Shown here piece after piece: positions 46,118-59,735 of a DNA stretch of 64,000 nucleotides (positions are counted from its first letter, which is position 1; the number at the start of each line of letters is the position of its first letter). A program made the position numbers and the translations under genes. The stretch spans positions 1,824,989 through 1,888,988 of the forward strand of contig LNAC01000277.1 of the NCBI GenBank assembly GCA_002007465.1, written 5' to 3'. This DNA is from Ailurus styani. Its lineage: Eukaryota > Chordata > Mammalia > Carnivora > Ailuridae. The notes beneath the pieces were generated by a model. It did not search any database. It was not told the origin of the DNA and saw only the letters and a program-made list of their open reading frames with translations.

Positions 46118-49100
46118 TGAGGTTAATAAAAATCTTAAGTCATTTAAGCAAGTAACAATGCATTTTGATGACTTCTCATCAGAAACAATGGAGAACAGAA
46201 TAATATTTGAAGTGCTTAAAAAAAAAAAACCAAAAAACTGTTAAGCAGAAGTTCTCCATCCAGCAGAAGTATGCCTTAACTTATTTTTCAAGCAGAACTC
46301 CCTTACAAAAAATTTCAAAGAAAGTCCTCCAGACTGAAAAGAGATGACACCAGATAGTAATTCAAATCTACAGGAAGAAATGAGTAGTGGATATGGTAAA
46401 TACAACACTGTATTCTGGAGTGCATAACATTAAGAAAATAAAAATTTAAAAACTTACCAATAAATGAGATTTGTTTTCTAAAAGAATTGTTGGACACAAA
46501 AGAAGCCATAAAGAAAGAACAGATGGCAGAAAAAGATATGAGACATAGGAAATATCAAAATAGAAGTATCATAGCAACAATTACATTAAATGTCAATGAC
46601 TAAACATTAATTAAAAGACAGAGACTATCAAGCTAGATAAAAGAGCAACATCTAACTATGCTATATATAGGAAACACACTTTAAAGATAAAAATATGTTC
46701 AAAGTAAAAGGAAGGAAAAAGATTTACCATGGAAACGATAAATACATGATATCTGGAATAACTATCTTAGACAAAATCGACTTTAACAGGAAATATTACA
46801 AAAGACAAAAAGATCTCACAATGAAAAAGAAAAATACAGTAGAAAACCAACAATTACAAATATGCATACATCTAAAAACAGCAAATCCCCCAAATGAAGT
46901 AAATGCAGACAATTTAACAGTTATAATTGAAATGTTAATACTCCTCTCACTCTAGCTGATAGAAGAATACACAGAAAGTCACTAAGAATATAGAAGGCTT
47001 GAATAGCACTATTAACTGACTGGACCTAATAACATATTCAGAAACTTGACCAAACCACAGCATAATACACTTTCTTTTCAAGTAACAATGTCCAGGACAG
47101 ACCACATGCCAGCCATAAAACATGTTTCAACAAGTCTACATTTGAATTTAGACAGACTAAAATCATACAAAGTATGTTCCCTGACCACAACCAGACTGGA
47201 TTAGAATTCAACAACTGAAAGAAATTTGGGGAAACCCCGCATATTTAGATATTAAACACTACACTTCCAAAAAACAACTTGTGAAAAAAAGAAGCAATAA
47301 ATGAAAACACCACCAAATCAGAGTTTATGGGATGCTACTAACACAATATTTAGAAAGTATCTTCTAGCTTTAAATGCATACACTGGAATGATGAAAGACC
47401 TAAAATCCATAACCTAAGGTTACATATCAAGGAAGCAGAGAAAGAGGAGCAAATCAAACCAAAAGTAATTATAAAGAAAGAAAAATCAAAGAGAAAAAAA
47501 TGGAAACAACGAAACCTAAAGTAGACTTTAGAGAAAAACCAATAAAATTAAAAACTGGATCTTTCCAAAGATCAAGAAATTTGATAAACTATTAGCTAGA
47601 AAAGAGAGAGAACAGAAATTATCAAAATCAGGAATGAAAGAGGGGCCATTGTTGCAGATCCTACAAGAATTAAAAGGATTATAAGGGAATTTCATGAATA
47701 AACTTGTGCCAAAAAAAGACAACTTATAAGAATAGATATATTTCTTGAAAGGCACAAATTACCAAAATTTATGCAAGAAAAATATAAATTCAGAAAGGAC
47801 CAATAAAAGATGAGTTGGTAATTAAATATATTTAGTGAATTGGTAATTAAATAGATTTCCAGAAAGAAAACAAAAAGCCCAGACAACCCAGTTCATCAGG
47901 CTGCACTGGTGACGCCTACCAGAAATTTTAGAAAGAAATAATACCAATATTATATGTACTACTTCAGGAGATAGAAGGGAACATTTCTCAACTCTATCAG
48001 TAGGTCACTATCACACTGATACCAAAGCCATACAGAGACATTACACAAAGGAAAAGCTACAGACCAATATTCTTCATGAAAATAAACACCAAAATCCTTA
48101 ACAAAATATTAGCGAACTGAATTCAGCAACATATAAAAGGTTGACTTAATATTAGAACATCAATTAATGTAAAATAATAGAATGAGATAAAGCACACAAT
48201 CACCTCAATAGTTGTAGAGAAAGCATCAGATGAAATTAACACCCCCTCATGATTAAAAACTCTTAACAAAGTCATCATGGAAGATATGTTCCTCAATCTG
48301 ATAATAGGCAATTATGAAAATTCTAATATTAACATCATACTCCATGGTGAAAGACAATGCATTTCTCCTAAGACTGGGAAAGAGGCAAGATGTCCGCTCC
48401 CTGGACATCTATTCAGCTATGTCTTGGAGCTTCTAACCAGTGCATTATGGTAGAAAAAAAAAGAAGTTAAAGGCATAATGTTGGGAAAGAAAGAAGCAAG
48501 CTGTTCTTCTAGCAAAAGACACAATCTTATATGTATGTTTCTAAGAAATCCAGGAAAAAAAAAACTATTAAATGAGCAAGCTTAACAAGATTGTAGATTA
48601 CAAAATATTCAAACTTTATTTTTATACTTTAACAGATGATTTGAAAGTGAAATTAAGAAAACAATTCTATTCAAAATATCTTAGAACTAATAAAATTCTT
48701 AGGAATACACTTAACAACACCAACACCAACAACAAATGTATGACCCGTCCATGGGAAACTGTAAAACCCTGCTGAGAGAAATCAAGAAGTATCTATATAA
48801 TGGAGTTAAATCCTCTGTTTCTGGATTAGGAGACTCGCTATTGTTAAGATGGCACTTCTGCCAAATTGATCTATAGACTAAATGCCAATTCCTATCAAAA
48901 TCCCAGCAAGCTTTTCCATGGAAATTAGCAAGCTGATTCTAAAATTTATAGTGCAAAGAACTCAGAATAGCCAAACCAATCTGGAAAAAGAAGAACAAAT
49001 TTGGAAGATTTACACTAACTGTTTTCAAAATTTACTATGAACTACAAAATCAAAACTGTGTGGCATTGACTTACTTAGGCACAGACTTATCAATCAGTGG

Positions 49101-49980
49101 AATAGAATACGAAGTCTAGAAACAAACCCATATATTTTGGTCATTTGATTTTTGACTATGGTCCCAAGGCAATTCTATGAAGAAAGCATAGTTTTATTTA
49201 ACAAATGGTAACAATTAAATATCCACATGCAATAAAAATGAATTTACACTTCTATCTCACACCCTATACAAAATTAACTCAAAATGAATGTAAAAGCATA
49301 AAATCATAAGGTTATGTGAACATAAGCAAAAATTGCTACATGACACTCAAAGCACAATCCATAAAATCTAATAAATTAGACGTTTTTCAAAATTAAAAGT
49401 TTTAGCTTTCAAAAGACACCATTAAGAAAATAAAGAGAAACTACAGACCCTGCAGAAATATTTATGAATCATTTCTCTGATACAAGACTTGTATCCAGAA
49501 TAAAGAACTCTTACAACCTAATATTAAGAAGACAACTCAATTTAAAAAGCAAAATTAATAAGCATTTTGTTAAGTTGTATGAATGGCTAATAAGAAATGA
49601 AAAACGTGGATAATATCATTAGCCATTAGGGAAATGCTAATTAAAACCACAATGAGATACCACTATACATACAATAGAATGATTACAATCAAAAAGATTG
49701 CTGACACCAAGTTTTGTGAGGATACGGAGAAACTGGAATCCTCGTACAGTGCTGGTGGGCATGTAAAACAAATGCAGACACCTTGGAAAATGATTCAGCA
49801 GTTTCATACCAAGCCAAGCACATACTGATCATACGACCCAGCAATTCACTGCTAGGTATTTAACCAAGAGAAATGAAAAAAGGTGTCCATGGAAAGATTT
49901 GTATGAAAAATTTCACAGCAGCATTACTTTTGATAAACTAAAATTAGAAGTAATCCAAATGCCCACCAACTGGTAAATGG

Positions 49981-50899
49981 CAATAACGTTAATATTATCC
50001 TTCTAAGGAATTCTAAGGAATTCCATTCCATGGGTGGAACTGATGGCAACCTGCAAAATCTATTGATAGATGTGGGGGGTGGAGTGGAGCTTCCATAGTC
50101 CCCAAATATCATCATGCCACATTACCTGCCCTTAGTTCAGCCCAGCGTAGCCCCTAGGTCAAGAAGTTCACAAACCTTTATTTAGCACAGGATCTATGCC
50201 AGGTCCTGGAGCCATGAAGGTCTTGTGACAGGTGCTGGGGATTGCCAGCTGATTAGGACAACCCCGGGCCTTGAAGGAGCGTACAGATTGTCCAAACAAG
50301 AGACTGCCAAGGCTAAGTTTGGGCCTGTGCAAAGTATAGTCGGTTTTTGAAAGAAGTTTTTTCCCTTTTAACTTTGTAGCCTAAACATAGTTGCTAGAGT
50401 TTCAAAGACTCCACTGAATGAACAGAGAGAGGCAACCTCTTCAACCGAGGGGACGACCCCTTCCTCTCTACAACTTACACACATGCTGTCCATTAATAGA
50501 TGCAGGGCAGGCCCATGAAGATAATCCTTTCACAAACAAAGCTGAGGGTAAACAAGCCAACAGCAGTCAGTGTGATTTACCTTTACCCTAACAGTCATTT
50601 TTTTTTTTTTAGCTATTCTCAAACAGCAAATCGTGAGATTAGTATTGCCATCCACAGGAAATGGGACCAGAGTTTCAAAGGAACCTGATCTCGTTGCTCA
50701 AATCAGTGCTAGGATTTAATTTCTGCCTATTCTTCTGGAAAGAGACGTTTTCATAAAAATCTTATTTCCGACTCAAAGAGTCTAAAACGAAATGGGAAAC
50801 CCGACCTCAAACCCAACCTGTTTTGGGGGAAAAAAAATCCTAAAAAAGAAAAATCTTCCAAACGTACTCAGTTATCCTCATTCTAAACCACCACCATCC
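49981..50899. other. upstream flank of TRPA1
   Basis: No transposon is clearly recognised here, in contrast to the preceding 5 kb; 50160-50290 ('aacctttatttagcacaggatctatgccaggtcctgg') is weakly repeat-like. This is where proximal regulatory sequence of TRPA1 would be expected, but I can name no specific site. Confidence 0.4.
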
Positions 50900-50943
50900 C
50901 CCGCCTTCTCTTTTCCCCGCCCCCCCTCCCCCGCGCGTCCTGA

Positions 50944-50953
50944 GGGTGGGCGG
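50944..50953 (+). promoter_or_regulatory. GC box / Sp-KLF site
   Basis: GGGTGGGCGG lies 16 bp upstream of the TATA box. The sequence fits Sp1/KLF binding; use in vivo is an inference. Confidence 0.5.
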
Positions 50954-50969
50954 TTCTTACTGTTTTTAT

Positions 50970-50977
50970 TATAAAAG
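50970..50977 (+). promoter_or_regulatory. TATA box of TRPA1 (predicted)
   Basis: TATAAAAG in an A/T pocket (tttttattataaaagatt) inside the CpG island. Initiation would be expected near 51,000, giving a 5' UTR of about 295 bases with no upstream ATG before the coding start at 51296. Confidence 0.65.
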
Positions 50978-51014
50978 ATTCCAGGTTCCTTGGATCCACC
51001 CAGACCTGACTCCT

Positions 51015-51021
51015 TGACTCA
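51015..51021 (+). promoter_or_regulatory. AP-1 consensus site
   Basis: A perfect TGACTCA about 45 bp downstream of the TATA box, at or just after the predicted start of transcription. AP-1 is stress- and inflammation-responsive, which would suit TRPA1, but one 7-base match can be chance. Confidence 0.4.
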
Positions 51022-51295
51022 GGAGGTGCGCAGCCGGGACAGGCAAGTCGCGTGAGCTCTGGGCCGCAAGCGGTGAGCGGGGGACAGTCTCGGCGCGACC
51101 ACGAAGTCGGCATCCCGGCCTCCTCCCCGCGCCCCTCTTGCTTCCTGCGTTGCAAGCCGCCCGGGACGCGGAAGCCCTTCAGAAGTTCTCTCGGCCTGGG
51201 GGAGAGCGAGTTGCCGGCAGCTCTCCGCGCCCCGTCGCCGCAGGTGCCCGCGCACGTGGGGAGCAGCTGGCGCAGGGGGCGCCGGGGTGCGCTCG

Positions 51296-51406
51296 ATGAG
51301 GCGCAGCCTGAAGAAGATGCTGAGCCCTGGGAAGCAGGAGGAGCCCCAGGGCGCAGTCTACCAGGGTGTGGAGAGCGATATGGACGACTCTAAGGACTCT
51401 TTTAAG
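51296..51406 (+). CDS. TRPA1: TRPA1 coding exon 1
   Basis: TRPA1 is a homotetrameric, non-selective, calcium-permeable cation channel of nociceptors, opened by electrophilic irritants and other noxious stimuli. This exon encodes residues 1-37, the start of the cytosolic N-terminus: MRRSLKKML, then PGKQEEPQGAVY and an acidic Asp/Ser-rich end (ESDMDDSKDSFK). The RSL.KM...PG...EPQG.VY pattern is that of mammalian TRPA1. The start is the first ATG after the predicted promoter; the -3 base is T, a weak initiation context, and a second in-frame ATG is codon 8. The exon ends AAG|gtactc (phase 0), which joins exon 2 in frame. The frame stays open past the donor for over 120 codons, which is GC-rich intron, not coding. 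Confidence 0.93.
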
Positions 51407-54227
51407 GTACTCCGAGCGATGGACTGTCGGGACGGGTCCGGAGCCCGGGCGGGGGCGGCAGTGCTTAACTCTGAGCTCCTGCGTTCGGGGTTTCCCAGCT
51501 GGCAGCTCCGGGACGGGAGGACGCTGGGCACTGGGGACCTTCTCAGCATGGGGGCGGGGGGCCGCGTTAGTGAGGCGCCCCAGCAGCGCCTACTGGGTCC
51601 TTTCTGTTTGCCTGCTGGTTTGCTCAACCTGCCCCTACCCCTGCGCGGGCACCCGCAGTTTGGGAAGACCTACCCCAAGGTACCGGCAGAGGCGGGAGCG
51701 GCGGGACTGGCGGGTTTCTCCAGGGAGCGGGGGCGTCGGGAAGGACTGTGTCAGCGGAGGCCCTCCGACGTGGGGTAGGTGGTCTTCGCGAGGCGCTGAG
51801 AGCCTGGATGGGCTTGTGTCGCTTGCGCCGTTCCCGGGCCTGGTGTCCGTCCAGAGAGGCAGCACTGGCTGTTGAGGGCTCAGCAAACCCGCCCCTGGCT
51901 TTCCTCAGGGTGTCAGGAGGAGGAAGGGTCTTTTTTTCAAACGTTAAACTATCACGTCTTTCCAACCCCTACCTTCCACCTCAAATCCATTTCCTGAAGT
52001 GGAATCGTGTTAACAGTGCCTCCTGTATTTTCCAGAGAGAGGCGGAGGAGGTGTTTGGAGAAATACACACAAGTGACTTGCGAAATTGTTATTTTAGAGT
52101 ACTTAAAAATTCACCTGGAGATGTGCCTCACTCTTTTTTTCCCCAGCTGTATAGTATTCCCTTGTGTGAATGCATCATGATTTGCTCCACTAGTTCAGCA
52201 TGCGTGGACTCTCAGGTTGTGTTTTTGTTGTATTTTGCTATCACACGTGATTGTGTCTGTGAGTGTGGATAGGGCTGATTCTGTTAGTGTATTAGTGAGT
52301 ATGTATGCATGTCAAAGTCTTAGCAGGACCAAGAGGTATGCACAGCTTTAATTTTGATAGAAATCACCAGATTTGCACGGATTGTTACTGTTGCCAATAG
52401 TGTGCTTCAGGCATGTGTAGTAAATCACTTAAACTGACAAATCAGCTTTCCCCTATTTGCACATCCACATTAAACACTGATTTTCCACCCCCCCTTAATA
52501 TTAGCATATTGACTAGGGTCTTTTGGCTTAAAGGACTGAGGTCACGACTTCAAGCTCTGGGATAGTGTCTTTGGAGTCAAAATTACGGACTGGAAGAAAA
52601 TTTTACATTTCAAAACTCTCATCAGAAATACTTCGGTTACCAATGTGGTTTTGTTTTCAAGAGATATTTGCTGAAGGATTTCTGCAGCACAGTGTCTCAA
52701 ACTTTGTATTTTTGTTTTTCTTCATTTAATTTTATTGTCTAAGCAGAGCCATTTATGTGATTTAAGGCTTTTAGAAGCTACAATAGAGCTTGTAGTTTGA
52801 AGGGTTTATGTATTATATTACCTAAAGTAATTACAGATCATTCTGTAGGAATGTCAGCAGTGACACTAATTACAAATCAGTACCTATAATACTGTAGAGA
52901 GTTCTAACTCTGACTCTAAAGATTTCCTGATTAAAAAGATATGGTGTATAGTATTTTCTCCAGCATAGACATAGCATCTCAGGAACTAACAAAATCAAAG
53001 GATGGAAGAAACCCTACAAGATGAGAAGTGTGGAAAAAGAACCATCTGACTGAGGCCTTTACCTTTTTCCATGACACTCTAAGCATTTGACCCTTCATTT
53101 GTTAAAACTGTCACCTGCTTCCCTCTTTTTTACCCCATTACTGCTTGTATTTCATTAAAGCAACCTAGTACAAATGTATTTGATACCTCCGTTTTAAAGT
53201 GCTTAGAATTAGCTTCTTTAAAAGTGATCTATATGTTCTCTATCTAGGTATATAGTTTGGAATCCAAAAGAATCTGAAGTAACCCTCTGACAATAAAAAA
53301 CTATACTGAATGAATATATAATTTTGTCTAAATGACTTGGATTACTTTCAGAACTTTAAGAAGTCTCTTCAAAACTCAACATATCATGTACTAAATTCAG
53401 ACTGTTTAGCACATCCGATGAGCTTATACAAAGTACTTAGATGCTCTTCTGTCATTGTGAATTCAGCAGTACCTTATGAGCATCTGAACCTGGTACTTGT
53501 TCTCAATAGTATGTAATTGGGTTTGTGTTGACAGCACATCACTGAACAGACCTGTAGATTGTTCTCTCTGGTACTGTGAGGTGGGCAGTGTAATCCCTTT
53601 ATAATCACTGGGAGAACATCAAATTCAAGTGCTAAAATACTTCCAAATATGATTAGACACTTTGACAGAGTGAGACATTGAGAAACAGCTTATTTCTGTA
53701 AGAACCTCATTTTAATTTATTACTGAATCTGTTTATGTTTGGAAATGGTTGCATGCTCATTGTTCTATAATTCATTCACCAAAATTAGAGGTTGTTACAT
53801 AGAATTTTGTCGTTGAAAAGTGATACATGTGGATTTAAAGGACTGTCATAGAAAAATGATTTCTTTGATACTGTTCTGTGATAACAGCAAAACCAAAGTT
53901 TAAACTTTTAAGGGATTTTGTTTTATTTATTTCAACTAGACATTTGTTGAATGAATCCTTTTTGTTGAATAAATCCTAATATACTCCACGTTTATTAACT
54001 ATATTAAAATACATTAAGTGGTTTAACACTTATCTCATGTTTGTCAAACATGACCAGTCACAACCAAAGGTAGAATTAAAGCAAGTACCTGGATCATTTG
54101 TTTGGAGGACGTTTCTGAATTTTCAGGAAGTAGTTATTTTATGGTGGTTTCTATGAAAAGCGACTATCTTGTAAGATGTTTTGTTTTCATTTCATTTGAT
54201 GAAATATTTGTTAAGAAATACCTTCAG

Positions 54228-54413
54228 GGGCACCTGGGTGGGCCAGTGGGTTAAGCCTCTGCCTTTGGCTCAAGTCATGATCTCAGGGTCCTGGGATCGA
54301 GCCCCGCATCGGGCTCTCTGCTCAGCGGAGAACCTGCTTCCCCCTCTCTTTCTGCCTGCTTCTCTGCCTACTTGTGATCTCTCCCTGTCAAAGAAATAAA
54401 TAAAAATCTTTAA
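54228..54413 (+). mobile_element. CAN SINE in TRPA1 intron 1
   Basis: Head 'gggcacctgggtgggccagtgggttaagcc', tail AAGAAATAAATAAAAATC. The 15-bp TSD aagaaataccttcag is perfect at 54213-54227 and 54414-54428. Confidence 0.95.
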
Positions 54414-54765
54414 AAGAAATACCTTCAGAAAAAAATCAGATTATTACTTGGTCACATATTTGCAAACCTGGGAGGGACACTGAGAAATAACTTTAGTCTA
54501 TATATTAGCATAGCACTGGAGTGAGGTTCCATTAATTTTTCCCATTGATTTTTTTAAAAAGGTAGCCTGGGGAAATTCTAGGGGGTATATGGGTCCATAT
54601 GACCTCACCTGCTGCTCTGTAAGAGCTCTGGATCTTCCTTATTTCTCTCCTTCCTTCACTCTCTCTTTCTGGAAAACTTATTTACATATATAACCTATCA
54701 TGCAAAATAAGTATCCAAATGTGTAGTGCACATTCAGCATAGACAGTCTGAGGAATGAACTAGAG

Positions 54766-54900
54766 AATGTTTCTCAAACTTTTGTGTCTTGGAATCCCTT
54801 TAAACTTAAAATTGATGATTCCAAAGAATGCTTCCTTATGGGGTTAAAGCTACCAACATATACCATATTAGAAATTAAAGTGGAGAAAACATTTAAGACA
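54766..54900. mobile_element. old DNA-transposon-like remnant
   Basis: 'tttctcaaacttttgtgtcttggaatccctttaaacttaaaattgatgattccaaagaat' followed by 'accatattagaaattaaagtgg' resembles a common mammalian DNA transposon end; family not assigned. The frames from 54784 are reads of it. Confidence 0.5.
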
Positions 54901-55540
54901 TGGGACTCCATGGCCCACATTCCAGTAACTGTCAGTGCTATAACGTCACCATACGTTCTGTGGCCTGTCTCTCACTGTGCAGTCCTGAGAGACAGAAAGA
55001 AAGGCTAGGCTACAGAATGGCATCTTGTAGCTCTCCTGGAAGCCTCAAGGAAGAGGGAGAATTTAGGAGGGCATTAGGAAGGTGAATTAGGAAAGGAAAG
55101 AGAGTAGGGCACGCTTCATTCAGGTTGACAGCCTGGTATAATTCAAGCTAAGCACAACATCCACACTGTACACAGTGTGGTGGTAGAAGAGGCTGGCTTC
55201 TGGAGTTGAACACTTGTGTGCAATTCAGGAACATGTCAGAGTTTGGTACAGCCTCAGTTTTGGCCCAAACTCTGTAATTTGGCTTTGGCTTTGCCTTTGG
55301 CTATCAAATATCAAAATACCTAATTCAGTGCCGTTTCTGGTGTCTTTGGACTGGTGTGATTACAGTGATACCATCATATCTAAACAATACAAAAATGTTG
55401 GCAATAGAATAAGATATGTTCATATTTGTTGATAATACCTAAATACTTCAAATATAAGGAATTCTAGAAGCAACTTTGAATAACACTGTCAGTCAATTGA
55501 AATGTAATTAACAAATATTATAATTATTTTGAAAATTCTT

Positions 55541-55717
55541 TTTTTCTTTTTAAATATTTGTTTGAGAGGGTGAGAGAGAGGACAAGAGTAGGATGAGGGG
55601 CAGAGGGAGAAGCAGACTTCCTACTAAGCAGGGAGTCCAATGTGGGGCTCAATCCCTGGACTCCGGGATGAGGCAAAGGCAGACACTTAATTGACCGAGC
55701 CACCCAGGTGCCCCAAA
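55541..55717 (-). mobile_element. CAN SINE in TRPA1 intron 1, antisense
   Basis: Tail side 'tttttctttttaaatatttgtttgagag', head complement 'gaccgagccacccaggtgcccc'. The 13-bp TSD tttgaaaattctt is perfect at 55528-55540 and 55718-55730. Confidence 0.95.
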
Positions 55718-56400
55718 TTTGAAAATTCTTAATTTTTTGTATAAAACAGAAACTAAGAATTTTCAAGCAGGGAACTAGAATAGGGAACTAGACTGTCAGT
55801 TAATATAGATATTATAAGAGGATACATTACTTAATTCTTGGAAAAACATAATTTTGATCTAAAATATTTATAAAAATTTAAATAATGCAAGGCAGGATAA
55901 TAGAAGCAAGTTCATCCCATGAAGGTTTTTATAAAATTTTGTTTGCCTTCATAGCACTAATAACATCAAATAAAATTATTTTTAAAGATTTATTTAATTT
56001 TTAGTAACTTTATTCTGTTTAGGCCATGAAATTTTCTAGAAAAAGTTCTGTTTAGGAATTTTTCATATCTTGTGAGAATGAATCAAAAGCGGAATGTCAA
56101 CATTGTCACCACAAAATTTTACAAGGAAGAGCTACAGTGTCATTTATGATAAATTATCCTTAGTCCAGTCATAATAAAGAATATAAAAAGCAAGAGGAAG
56201 AAAAAAGAGTATTAGAGAAAAGTAAGGTATTCAAGAGAGGTTCTCACTTCTTCCCTGACACCAGTGGAAATGAGCATGTGTTTGGAGTATACTTTCACAG
56301 GCCAGTGACAACAGCCAACTGGGCCCAAAACTTACTGAACTTGCTCTCCAAAGTCTATTCTTACAGTTTAAGATATTTTAGTCTGTCACCCAGCTCATTC

Positions 56401-56600
56401 TTTTTTTTTTTTAAAGATTTTATTTATTTATTTGACAGAGAGAGAGAGAGAGATCACAAGTAGGCAGAGAGGCAGGCAGAGAGAGAGGAGGAAGCAGGTT
56501 CCCTGACGAGCAGAGAGCCCGATGCAGCCTCGATCCCAGGACCCTGAGATCATGACCTGAGCCGAAGGCAGAGGCTTTAACCCACTGAGCCACCCAGGTG
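56401..56600 (-). mobile_element. CAN SINE in TRPA1 intron 1, antisense
   Basis: Well-preserved: T12 then aaagattttatttatttatttgacag, ending 'actgagccacccaggtgcc'. The flanking agctcattc is at 56392-56400 and, after a short extra stretch, 56614-56622. Confidence 0.94.
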
Positions 56601-56627
56601 CCTGTCCCCACCTAGCTCATTCTTTTT

Positions 56628-56798
56628 TATTTAAAGATTTTATTTATTAGAGTGTAAGCAGGGGGAGGGATAAAGGGAGAAGGAGAGGCAGACTCCCCGC
56701 TGAGCAGGGAGCCCTTACATGGGGCCTGATCCCAGGACCCTGAGATCAAGACCTGAGTTGAAGGCAGATGCTTAACTGATTGAGCCACCCAAGCCCCC
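56628..56798 (-). mobile_element. CAN SINE in TRPA1 intron 1, antisense, adjacent to the previous one
   Basis: Begins 'tatttaaagattttatttattagag' directly after the previous SINE's right flank; head complement 'gattgagccacccaagccccc'. The tail is shortened and no clear TSD is seen, so it may be the older of the pair. Confidence 0.9.
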
Positions 56799-56877
56799 AA
56801 GTACATTGTGTATGTATATTTTTTCATCCTTTTACTTTTCATTTATCTGTGTTTGCATATTTAAAATAGGTTTCTTA

Positions 56878-56981
56878 GGGCTCCTCACTGGCTTAGTTGG
56901 AAGAGTACGTGACTCTTGATCTCTCTGGCTTGTGAGTTCAAGTCCCAAGTTGGGTGTAGAGATTACTTTAAAAAAAAAAAA
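56878..56981 (+). mobile_element. short CAN SINE variant lacking the C/T tract
   Basis: 'gggctcctcactggcttagttgg', 'gagtacgtgactcttgatc', B-box-like 'gtgagttcaagtccc', then 'gtgtagagattactttaaaa' and poly(A). This is the short, tRNA-like older subtype. An N (56982) follows the A run, so the junction to the next element is a contig join. Confidence 0.85.
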
Positions 56982-56982
56982 N

Positions 56983-58583
<1,601 letters not shown>

Positions 58584-59070
58584 ACTCATTCTATGATGAT
58601 GGTTTTACTTCAGCTTCAGTTTCTCTTGTATGTTGGCTTTTCTGTCACTGACCAGTCAGCCAAAATATAAATTCCATGCCTCTCCTGTTCAAGTTCTGAC
58701 CTTGCCATCTGCTGGGTGCCTTTGGGCAAATCGTGTAACCTCTCAATGTCCTTGTGTGTAGTCCTAAGTAAGTGCACAATAATGCTAGCATTTCCAGTGT
58801 GCAGAGAACAATGAGGTTGAGCTGACTTGGCCTGGTGCAGGATCCCACTAGTCAAAAGGGGAGGAACAACGTAATCCTATGGTGTGGGTGGATAGCCATC
58901 TAGACTATTACCAAGTAAGTTACATGGCACTGCTTCGGTATGATTCTGTGTAAGGAAACATTGGATGGGAATTGACTGTCAGCATGAAGGTCAAAGAGAG
59001 GCCAATTAACCAGAGTCCCTCATGCTGTGATTTAAGTACATTTTCACCTGACAAAATTTCTCTATATTTT

Positions 59071-59239
59071 TGGGCTTCTGGGTGGCTCAGTTAGTTAAAC
59101 GTCTGCCTTTGGCTCAGGTCATGATCTCAGGGTCCTGGGATCAAGTCCTACATGGGGGTGGTCCCTCTTCAGCGGGGTGTATGCTTTTCTCTCTCCCTCT
59201 GCCCCTCGCCCCCTGCTCATTCTTTCTCCAAATTCTTAA
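59071..59239 (+). mobile_element. CAN SINE in TRPA1 intron 1, diverged
   Basis: Head 'tgggcttctgggtggctcagttagtt', body 'tcatgatctcagggtcctggg', C/T tract 'ctctccctctgcccc', no AAATAAA tail. The flanks aaaatttctctatatttt (59053-59070) and aaaattttctctgtatttt (to 59258) are a degenerate TSD. Confidence 0.88.
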
Positions 59240-59516
59240 AAAATTTTCTCTGTATTTTCACTATGCTTACTATTTCTTAGGTCACATCCCTTATAATTAC
59301 TTCAACAAAACTTGTTTCAAGGCCTTTATTTCTATAGCATATACAAGTTGATGATCAGAAAAGCAGATTATTTAATACACTTATTAATGTTCAGGCATTT
59401 ACTTGTACCCTTTATATGTCTGTATTCATTTTGTGTTCTTCAAAACATATTTACTTTATCATAAGCATGATAAATAGTTTCGGGTGATAGTAACCTTTTA
59501 ACAAACAGCTTGTATT

Positions 59517-59668
59517 GAGGTACCTGGGCAGCTCAGCTGTTTAAGTGTCTGACTCTTGATTTTGGCTCAGGTCATGATCTCATGATCACAAGATTGAGCC
59601 CTGCATTGGGCTCCACCCTCAGCCCATTCTCTCTCTCTCCTTCTCCCTCTGCCCCTCCCCACTTAAAA
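59517..59668 (+). mobile_element. CAN SINE in TRPA1 intron 1, older subtype
   Basis: 'gaggtacctgggcagctcagctgtttaag', 'tgactcttgattttggctcagg', then C/T tract. The flanks share cttgtatt (59509-59516 and 59675-59682). It ends only about 65 bp before the exon 2 acceptor. Confidence 0.88.
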
Positions 59669-59735
59669 AGTTAACTTGTATTAATAAGTTTTATATAGGC
59701 TTGTTGGAGGTAACAATTTTTTTATATTCTTCCAG

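Larger units (their letters stand above)
45050..49980 (+). mobile_element. old L1, long but frame-broken
   Basis: ORF1-proximal sequence ('ctgagttacatcatggtgaaatttcagaacaccaag') is followed by ORF2 pieces in order: 'tatataggaaacacacttt' (endonuclease end), 'tagaattcaacaactgaaa', 'gactttagagaaaaaccaat', 'accaatattcttcatgaaaataaacacc', 'aatagccaaaccaatctgg', 'acaatgagataccactata' and 'atgcccaccaactgg'. It stops near 49980 without a poly(A) tail, so its 3' end is lost. Two SINEs are inserted. Confidence 0.8.
50900..51880. promoter_or_regulatory. TRPA1: CpG island over TRPA1 promoter and exon 1
   Basis: C+G content rises sharply at about 50,900 and CpG pairs are dense to about 51,880 (for example gtcgcgtgagc, ctcggcgcgacc, ccgtcgccgcagg). 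The flanks on both sides are A/T-rich. The island encloses the TATA box, the inferred 5' UTR, coding exon 1 and the first part of intron 1. Long frames on both strands inside it follow from its base composition. Confidence 0.85.

Noticed and set aside
51052..52272. Several long overlapping open frames (up to 174 codons) on both strands across the TRPA1 CpG island
   Set aside because: They arise from high GC content with few stop codons, conflict with one another and, apart from the 37 TRPA1 codons, show no family resemblance.
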